From NCBI GenBank assembly GCA_964529005.1, contig CAZGUH010000077.1, positions 1 through 10,658 on the forward strand: a stretch of DNA of 10,658 nt, given 5' to 3'. The notes under the pieces were generated by a model, which saw only the letters and a program-made list of their open reading frames with translations, was not told the DNA's origin and did not search any database. Positions 5,804-10,658 of this stretch are shown in pieces (the stretch's first letter is position 1; the number at the start of each line of letters is the position of its first letter). The translations under genes were made by a program, and so were the position numbers. This DNA comes from CAZGUH01 sp964529005. Its GTDB lineage: Bacteria; Actinomycetota; Acidimicrobiia; Acidimicrobiales; Ilumatobacteraceae.

Positions 5804-7885
5804 ATGCGCGATCCCCTCGACGCCGAGGCTCGCACCGTCCCGTCGATCGGCCGCCGCCAGCTGATCCTCGTCGACGGGCGGACGTTCGCCATCAGCGACG
5901 AAGCCGGCGACATGACCGACAGGACGCACGGCCTGGTCCACGACGACCTGCGCCATCTCTCGCGCCTGACGCTCGACGTGTCCAACGCGGATGTCGAGCT
6001 GCTGGCATCGAGCGCCCCCTCGCCGCTGTCGGCGGTCACCGTGTCGCGGGTGTCGCGACACGGCCTGCCGCACGGGGCGGCGGTGCTCACCCGCCGGAGG
6101 TGGGTCGGGGGAGGTCTGCGCGAAGACATCCACCTGCACAACGTGTCGCCGCACCCGCAGACGTGGATGCTGATGATCAGCTTCGAGGCCGACTTCGCTC
6201 ACGTGTTCGACGTCAAGGCCGGGCTCTGCGCGCCGCCTGGGTTGTTCGTCGATCGGGACGGCTGGTGGGAGATCGAGGAGCCCGGCGGCGCCAGCTCGAC
6301 GCGAGTGCACACCAGCGTGCCGCCCGACCAGGTCGACGTCGAGGGCGGCACGCTGGCGTGGCGGCTCGACGTCGACCCTCGCGCCGACGTGGTCGTGTCG
6401 CTCACCGCCCAACCGGTGTGCGACGGCGATCCGGCACACCTGATGTTCCCGCTCGGGACCACACCCTTCGACGCGTTGCCGGTGCAGCGCCTCAACGCGT
6501 GGGACGCTTCGGTGCCCCGCGTGACGTCGCCCGATCCGCGGCTGTCGATCGTCGTCGACCAGGCGCTCGCCGACATCGCCGCGCTGCGCATCATCGACAT
6601 CGCCCATCCCGATCGGCCGGTCGTCGCCGCGGGCGCGCCATGGTTCATGACGCTGTTCGGGCGGGACTCTCTTCTGACGAGTTGGATGACGCTGCCGTTC
6701 GACGGCGGCCTCGCGGCGGGGGTGCTGGCGACGCTGGCCGAGCTGCAAGGCCGCCACGACGACGACGTCGCCGAGGAACAGCCGGGCAAGATCCTGCACG
6801 AGCTGCGCCGCCACGGTGGGGGAGGACCGTTCAGCGCTCGGCAGCGCTATTTCGGCACGGTCGACGCCACGCCGCTGTTCGTCATGCTGGCCGCCGAGGC
6901 CCACCGCTGGGGAGCGCTCGACGAGGCGCAGGTCGACGCCCTCGCGCCGTCGGTGGGAGCGGCGTTGCAGTGGATCCTGACCGCTGGCGACACCGACGGC
7001 GACGGTTTCGTGGACTACCGCAGGAGGAACCCGCGTGGCCTGTCGAACCAGGGGTGGAAGGACTCGTGGGATGGGGTCACCTTCGCCGACGGTGCGCTGC
7101 CGGTCGGCCCGATCGCCCTCGTGGAGGTGCAGGGGTACGCCTACGCCGCGCTGCGCGGCGCGGCGGAGCTGAGCTCGGCGATGGCGATGCCGTTCAGCGC
7201 CGACGAGCTGCTGTCGCGCGCCGAGGCCTTGCGCGAGCACTTCAACGAGGCGTTCTGGGACGACCGCGGCTGGTTCGCCATCGCGCTCGACGGCGACGGC
7301 CGGCGCGTCGACTCGCTGACGACCAACCCCGGGCACGCGCTGTGGACGGGTATCGCCGATCCCGCGCTCGCGGACATCTACCTCGATCGTCTCGCCGGGC
7401 CGGCGATGTGGACCGGCTGGGGGTTGCGCACCCTCGCCGACACGATGGACGCGTACGACCCCCTCAGCTATCACAACGGCTCCGTGTGGCCGCACGACAC
7501 GGCGTTGTGCGCCGCGGGGGCCGCTCGCTACGGCCGCTGGGACGTCGTCGACAAGATCGTGAACGGCGCGCTGGACGCGGCGATGGAGTTCGGTGGACGC
7601 CCGCCGGAGCTCTTCGCCGGGATCGATCGCGACGAAGCGCCGATGCCGGTGTCGTATCCGTCGTCGTGCTCGCCGCAGGCATGGTCGTCGGCCTCGATCT
7701 TGCTGCTCGTCCGCACGATGCTCGACCTGCGGCCTGACCCGGGCAGCGCCACCGTGCGCGTCATGCGTCCCGACCTGTCGTCGATCACCGATCTGTTGCT
7801 GGAGCGGCTCCAGGTGCAGGGGCGTCGCGTCGACGTCGACATCGTCCGCGGCGTCGCGAACGTGCGCCCGAGCGCCTCGCCCTGA
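5804..7885 (+). CDS. Glycogen-debranching-enzyme-like alpha-glucosidase (GDE N-terminal domain + amylo-alpha-1,6-glucosidase catalytic domain)
   Basis: A 693-aa two-domain glycoside hydrolase. The N-terminal beta-sandwich (about res. 15-210; ILVDGRTFAISDEAGDMTD, then HGLVHDDLRHLSRL) is the domain found before amylo-alpha-1,6-glucosidase-type catalytic domains. The (alpha/alpha)6 part (about res. 270-670) carries the expected motifs: PWFMTLFGRDSL (G286-R287-D288), VDATPLFV, GWKDSWDG (417-424), EVQGYAYAAL, SYHNGSVWPHD (555-565), PPELFAG (E602) and a C-terminal YPSSCSPQAW. The acidic residues in GWKDSWDG and PPELF are the best candidates for catalysis. The likely role is hydrolysis of alpha-1,6 branches or related alpha-glucosides in storage glucan metabolism; exact specificity cannot be read. 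There is no signal peptide, so it is cytosolic. The start is the first ATG in frame. It sits directly downstream of the GntR regulator and is followed by a hairpin. Confidence 0.92.
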   Translation: MRDPLDAEARTVPSIGRRQLILVDGRTFAISDEAGDMTDRTHGLVHDDLRHLSRLTLDVSNADVELLASSAPSPLSAVTVSRVSRHGLPHGAAVLTRRRWVGGGLREDIHLHNVSPHPQTWMLMISFEADFAHVFDVKAGLCAPPGLFVDRDGWWEIEEPGGASSTRVHTSVPPDQVDVEGGTLAWRLDVDPRADVVVSLTAQPVCDGDPAHLMFPLGTTPFDALPVQRLNAWDASVPRVTSPDPRLSIVVDQALADIAALRIIDIAHPDRPVVAAGAPWFMTLFGRDSLLTSWMTLPFDGGLAAGVLATLAELQGRHDDDVAEEQPGKILHELRRHGGGGPFSARQRYFGTVDATPLFVMLAAEAHRWGALDEAQVDALAPSVGAALQWILTAGDTDGDGFVDYRRRNPRGLSNQGWKDSWDGVTFADGALPVGPIALVEVQGYAYAALRGAAELSSAMAMPFSADELLSRAEALREHFNEAFWDDRGWFAIALDGDGRRVDSLTTNPGHALWTGIADPALADIYLDRLAGPAMWTGWGLRTLADTMDAYDPLSYHNGSVWPHDTALCAAGAARYGRWDVVDKIVNGALDAAMEFGGRPPELFAGIDRDEAPMPVSYPSSCSPQAWSSASILLLVRTMLDLRPDPGSATVRVMRPDLSSITDLLLERLQVQGRRVDVDIVRGVANVRPSASP

Positions 7886-7897
7886 CCGATCGGGCGT

Positions 7898-7919
7898 CGA
7901 TCCGGGCGGCGCCGGATCG
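7898..7919 (+). terminator. 8-bp GC-rich hairpin after the debranching-enzyme gene
   Basis: CGATCCGG (7898-7905) and CCGGATCG (7912-7919) form a perfect stem around the 6-nt loop GCGGCG, 12 nt after the TGA. No T-run follows. Placement matches a U-less terminator separating this gene from the small gene at 7975. Confidence 0.5.
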
Positions 7920-7962
7920 CCGGCGGCGGGACCGGGTACGAAGGCGGGGGATCACCCGACCT

Positions 7963-7969
7963 GAGGAGG
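7963..7969 (+). promoter_or_regulatory. Near-perfect Shine-Dalgarno in front of an ACG codon
   Basis: GAGGAGG is followed by 5 nt (CCGCC) and then ACG 7975. No ATG, GTG or TTG lies within normal reach in the reading frame of the small gene; the nearest GTG is at 8011. This is the strongest ribosome-binding site in the window. Confidence 0.7.
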
Positions 7970-7974
7970 CCGCC

Positions 7975-8232
7975 ACGGACATCGAGCTCACCACCGACGA
8001 GTCGGCTGCAGTGCAGGCCGCGCTGCGCACGTACCTGTCCGACTTGCGAATGGAGATCCGCGACACCGACAACCCGGGGTACAAGCGCGGGCTGCGCAGT
8101 GAGCGGGAGGCGTTGGAGAGCGCGCTCGCCAAGCTCGACGGCGGATCGCACGCCGGCACCACCACGCCGCAGGCCGGCGACGGCGGGGTCGTCACCGTCG
8201 TGCGCATGTGGTGGACGTCGCCGCCCAAGTGA
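7975..8232 (+). CDS. Small conserved-type helical protein, apparent ACG start
   Basis: If begun at ACG 7975 the product is 85 aa: (M)DIELTTDESAAVQ, then a helix with LRTYLSDLRMEIRDTDNPGY and a second helix LRSEREALESALAKLD. The tail (res. 51-85) is Gly/Thr-rich and ends MWWTSPPK. The segment YLSDLRMEI-x-DTD-x(4-6)-R resembles small uncharacterised proteins common in actinobacteria and other bacteria, which also begin with an ELT-type segment. That similarity, together with GAGGAGG 5 nt upstream, favours 7975 over GTG 8011, which has no ribosome-binding site and would cut off the first helix. ACG is a rare bacterial start; a point change or sequencing error from ATG would give the same picture. 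Function is unknown; two short helices suggest a small dimer or partner protein. Endonuclease III follows after 31 nt but seems to have its own promoter. Confidence 0.75.
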   Translation, partial: TDIELTTDESAAVQAALRTYLSDLRMEIRDTDNPGYKRGLRSEREALESALAKLDGGSHAGTTTPQAGDGGVVTVVRMWWTSPPK

Positions 8233-8250
8233 ACGAGCCGGCTGGCCCTG

Positions 8251-8256
8251 TACCGT
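8251..8256 (+). promoter_or_regulatory. Candidate -10 box for a leaderless endonuclease III transcript
   Basis: TACCGT lies 7 nt before GTG 8264, with no Shine-Dalgarno in the 30-nt spacer. It matches TANNNT and the position seen at the LLM and GPx genes. No clear -35 hexamer is present. Confidence 0.45.
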
Positions 8257-8263
8257 CTTGGCC

Positions 8264-8902
8264 GTGCGTCGCAAGGAGAAGGTCGAGCGCATCGGGGCCG
8301 TGCTCGACGAGCTGTACCCGCAGCCGCCGATCCCGCTCGACCACACCGACCCGTACACACTCCTCGTCGCCGTCGCGCTCTCGGCCCAGACCACCGATCG
8401 GAAGGTCAACCAGGTGACGCCGGCGTTGTTCGCCGCCGCTGGCACGCCGGAGGAGATGGTGGCGCTCGGGCCGGAGAGGATCCTGGAGATCATCCGCGAG
8501 GTCGGCCTCGCTCCGACGAAGGCCAAGAACCTGTGGCTCGCCGCCAACCAGATCGTCGACGCCGGCGGCAAGGTGCTGCCCGACTGGAAGTTCCTCGAAT
8601 CCCTCGCCGGGGTCGGCCACAAGACGGCCAGCGTGGTGATGACGCAAGCCTTCGGCGTCCCGGCGTTTCCTGTCGACACCCACATCCACCGCCTGGCCAA
8701 GCGCTGGGGCCTCTCCGACGGCAGCTCCGTCGAACGCACCGAGCGCGACCTGAAAGGCGCATTCGCGATCGAGACCTGGAACCGCCGCCACCTCCAGATC
8801 ATCTTCTTCGGCCGCGAGTACTGCCCGGCGTTGCGTCACGTTCCCGAGGCGTGTCCGATCTGCTCGTTCGCCGCTCCGCGGGCGCGGCGACCCAAACGCT
8901 GA
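8264..8902 (+). CDS. nth: Endonuclease III (bifunctional DNA glycosylase/AP lyase), three-cysteine C-terminus
   Basis: A 212-aa HhH-GPD glycosylase of the Nth family, which removes oxidised pyrimidines and cleaves the abasic site by beta-elimination in base excision repair. Starting at GTG 8264 places Lys120 (helix-hairpin-helix LAGVGHKTA) and Asp138 (FPVDTHIHRLAKR) at the same numbers as in E. coli Nth, and Cys187 as well, which supports this start over TTG 8258. SAQTTDRKVN (res. 40-49) is the N-terminal signature. The [4Fe-4S] site is incomplete: E. coli has C-x6-C-x2-C-x5-C, whereas here C187-x9-C197-x2-C200 is followed by SFAAPRARRPKR with no fourth Cys. The C-terminal basic tail may still bind DNA. 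Overall family assignment is firm; whether a cluster forms is open. TACCGT at 8251 suggests a leaderless message. The PAS-GAF-EAL gene follows after 110 nt. Confidence 0.95.
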   Translation: MRRKEKVERIGAVLDELYPQPPIPLDHTDPYTLLVAVALSAQTTDRKVNQVTPALFAAAGTPEEMVALGPERILEIIREVGLAPTKAKNLWLAANQIVDAGGKVLPDWKFLESLAGVGHKTASVVMTQAFGVPAFPVDTHIHRLAKRWGLSDGSSVERTERDLKGAFAIETWNRRHLQIIFFGREYCPALRHVPEACPICSFAAPRARRPKR

Positions 8903-9012
8903 CCACGCTGCGCGGTCGTACGAACGTCGCGCTTCACTCGCGGCGCGTGCGTGCCGATGTGGAGACGGGCAGATCATCTCGCACATCGACGAGTGAACGG
9001 ATCGGGGGGACG
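8903..9012 (+). promoter_or_regulatory. Spacer before the PAS-GAF-EAL gene, with near-palindrome
   Basis: This 110-nt spacer holds CGGTCGT/ACGAACG (8913-8926), a 14-nt palindrome with one mismatched pair and a perfect TCGTACGA core, as a possible operator. GGGGGGA (9004-9010) lies only 2 nt before ATG 9013 and is at best a poorly spaced ribosome-binding site. No terminator for endonuclease III is seen. Confidence 0.25.
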
Positions 9013-10644
9013 ATGCGTGAACGCAACGGGACGCTGGGGGCGCCGTGGCCCAGCGTGGACGACGACCGCGGGCTCTGCGAGTTCATGTCCGACATCGATC
9101 TGGGCGCGGTGGTGCTCGATCGCAGCGCGCGGGTCGTGTTCGTCAACGATCGCATGCTCGATCTGCTCGAACGGTCCCGGGACGACATGCTCGGTCGGGA
9201 GTGGATGGACGTCGTGCCCGACAGCGACCGGCAGGGGCTGCGCACCCTTTTCGCCGAGGTGATGGCGACGGCGACGCCTCGCGGCGGGCAGGAGAACCGC
9301 ATCGTCACACCGAGCGGCACGGAACGGTTGCTCGCCTGGACGTGTGTGGTGCAGGTCGACCATGGAGGGAACGCCACCGGCGTCGCCTGTCTCGCTCACG
9401 ACGTGACGTCGCTGCGCATGGTGGAGGCGGACCTGATGCTCGAAGCGGCGGTCCGCCACCGGCTCGGCGAGGCCTGCCAGCACCTGGCGGTCACGGTGAC
9501 GCTCGAGGAGGCCGCGCACCGGGTCTGCGACCGTATCTCGCATTTGCCGTGTGTGGATGCGGCGCGCGTGCTCGCGCTGGTCGGACCGGACGACGCGGCC
9601 GTGGTCGCGGGATGGGGGCTCGATGCCCTGTTGCGCGTCGGGCAGCCGGTGTCGGTCGAGATCGCCCGCCAACTCTGGACGCGAGCCGCGGAGGGTTGCT
9701 GGGGATCGCGGCAGGATCGTCCGGACCTGGACGATCCGCTCGGACTCACGGCACGCGCGGCAGGCGTGAAGGCGCTCGCCGTCGGCGTCATCGGCCGCGA
9801 CGAGCGGCCCGCCGGCGTGCTGCTCGTGGCGACGGCCGACCCGGACGCGGTGAGGACGGTCGCCGTGAAGTTGCCGCCGTTGATCGGCTTCGGCGCGCGG
9901 GCCAACGCCGTTCTCGTCGATCGCCTGATGGCCCGCCGGCGCGACCACCAGATGCGCGCCGCGTTGCGCGAGGTGATCGACGCCGGCGCGTTCCATCCGC
10001 ATTTCCAACCGATCGTCGAACTGTCGTCGGGCGAGGCCGTCGGCTACGAGGCGTTGACGAGGTTCGCGTCCGGCGAGCCGCCCAACGTGCGCTTCGCGCA
10101 GGCGTGGGCGGTCGGGATGGGCGCCGACCTCGAGCTGGAAGCGTTGCGCGCCGCGATCGCAGGCGCCGGCGCCCTGCCAGCCGGGCGCTGGCTCGACCTC
10201 AACATCTCGCCCCGGCTCCTGGACTCCGCGGTCCGATTGGCGGATGCGCTGCGCCGCGCCGATCGTCCCGTCGTCATCGAGATCACCGAGCACGAGCGGA
10301 TCGCCGATTACGCCGCGGTGCGGGCGGCGGCCTCCGCGCTCGGCGCCGAGGTCCGCCTCGCGGTCGACGACGCGGGCGTGGGAATCGCCAACTTCTCGCA
10401 CATCATCGAGTTGCGCCCGGACTTCGTGAAGCTCGACGCCAGCCTCGTCCGCCGCGTCAACGCCGACCTCGGCCGCCAGGCGCTGGTCGTCGCGATGTGC
10501 CAGTTCGCCCGCAGCGCCGGCTGCCACATCATCGCGGAAGGGGTCGAGTCGCAGGAGGAAGCGTCGACGCTTCGCCAACTCGGGGTCGAGTTCGCCCAGG
10601 GCTACTGGTTCGGCCGACCCGGCGCCGCCGACCGGTGGAGCTGA
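9013..10644 (+). CDS. PAS-GAF-EAL cyclic-di-GMP phosphodiesterase
   Basis: A 543-aa cytoplasmic signalling protein with no predicted membrane segment. An N-terminal PAS domain (about res. 18-140: LGAVVLDRSARVVFVNDRML, then LGREWMDVVPD) leads through a helix (MVEADLMLEAAVRHRL) into a GAF-like domain (about 150-305). An EAL domain follows (about 320-540). EAL-type phosphodiesterases linearise c-di-GMP to pGpG. The metal and catalytic residues are all present: E346 of EALTRF, N397 (DLNISP), E423 (VIEITEHE), D452-D453 (VDDAGVGIAN), K473 (FVKLD), E509 and E512 (AEGVES) and Q529 (AQGYWFG). There is no GGDEF domain, so it should be a dedicated phosphodiesterase gated by the two sensor domains. PAS and GAF ligands cannot be told. 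ATG 9013 is the first Met ahead of the PAS domain; upstream residues in frame look non-coding. The protein is complete and ends 14 nt before the window edge. Confidence 0.93.
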   Translation: MRERNGTLGAPWPSVDDDRGLCEFMSDIDLGAVVLDRSARVVFVNDRMLDLLERSRDDMLGREWMDVVPDSDRQGLRTLFAEVMATATPRGGQENRIVTPSGTERLLAWTCVVQVDHGGNATGVACLAHDVTSLRMVEADLMLEAAVRHRLGEACQHLAVTVTLEEAAHRVCDRISHLPCVDAARVLALVGPDDAAVVAGWGLDALLRVGQPVSVEIARQLWTRAAEGCWGSRQDRPDLDDPLGLTARAAGVKALAVGVIGRDERPAGVLLVATADPDAVRTVAVKLPPLIGFGARANAVLVDRLMARRRDHQMRAALREVIDAGAFHPHFQPIVELSSGEAVGYEALTRFASGEPPNVRFAQAWAVGMGADLELEALRAAIAGAGALPAGRWLDLNISPRLLDSAVRLADALRRADRPVVIEITEHERIADYAAVRAAASALGAEVRLAVDDAGVGIANFSHIIELRPDFVKLDASLVRRVNADLGRQALVVAMCQFARSAGCHIIAEGVESQEEASTLRQLGVEFAQGYWFGRPGAADRWS

Positions 10645-10658
10645 GCGCTCTGTCGGCC

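Noticed and set aside
5741..7495. 584-aa antisense open frame over the debranching gene
   Set aside because: Composition is Arg/Val/Gln/His-rich without domains; mirrors codon bias of the sense gene.
5413..7737. 774-aa open frame on the + strand, longer than the real gene it overlaps
   Set aside because: Arg/Pro/Ala-rich with no motif, whereas the other frame carries a full set of debranching-enzyme motifs.
8935..8995. CACTCG ... CGAGTG pair in the spacer before the PAS-GAF-EAL gene
   Set aside because: Six-bp arms with a 49-nt loop are expected by chance.
8974..10578. 534-aa antisense open frame over the PAS-GAF-EAL gene
   Set aside because: No domain and biased composition; all EAL catalytic residues are found in the sense frame.
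1..10658. Search for tRNA, rRNA, CRISPR arrays, tandem repeats, riboswitches
   Set aside because: No cloverleaf-type sequences, regularly spaced repeats or recognised riboswitch cores were seen by eye on either strand.

Overview
The window is very GC-rich, densely packed chromosomal DNA with strong third-position G/C bias. The gene set points to a high-GC actinobacterium: a coenzyme-F420-type luciferase-like oxidoreductase, a DUF222 (13E12-type) HNH protein, actinobacterial small proteins, and several genes that look leaderless with a TANNNT box just ahead of the start codon. Acidimicrobiia is a reasonable guess, but no rRNA or other phylogenetic marker is present to prove it. No tRNA, rRNA, CRISPR, insertion sequence, prophage or integration site was seen.

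Layout: (1) 60-812 +, LLM-class F420-type oxidoreductase, converging on (2) 860-2053 -, DUF222/HNH endonuclease-like protein. (3) 2116-2661 -, two-cysteine glutathione-peroxidase-family thiol peroxidase, lying just upstream of the HNH gene on the same strand and divergent from (4) 2811-3338 +, YbhB/YbcL-type PEBP protein. (5) 3446-4288 +, stand-alone metallo-beta-lactamase-fold protein with flavodiiron-like ligand spacing, converging with a 14-nt gap on (6) 4303-4842 -, an unnamed helical-bundle protein. (7) 4994-5746 +, HutC-type GntR regulator, followed by (8) 5804-7885 +, a 693-aa glycogen-debranching-enzyme-like glucosidase. (9) 7975-8232 +, a small conserved-looking protein that seems to begin at ACG. 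(10) 8264-8902 +, endonuclease III. (11) 9013-10644 +, a PAS-GAF-EAL cyclic-di-GMP phosphodiesterase.

Functionally this is a housekeeping/accessory mix rather than one dedicated system. The GntR-debranching pair is the clearest functional couple (sugar-responsive control of alpha-glucan use is inferred). The GPx gene and endonuclease III are oxidative-stress and oxidative-DNA-damage functions but are not contiguous.

The most interesting signals are in gene starts and spacers. There is a strong Shine-Dalgarno in front of an ACG codon. A box resembling TANNNT lies exactly 6-7 nt before the start codon of four genes that lack a ribosome-binding site. A hairpin in the HNH leader contains its own Shine-Dalgarno. 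Perfect palindromes or hairpins without U-tracts follow the PEBP and debranching genes. No clearly new multi-gene system was found.
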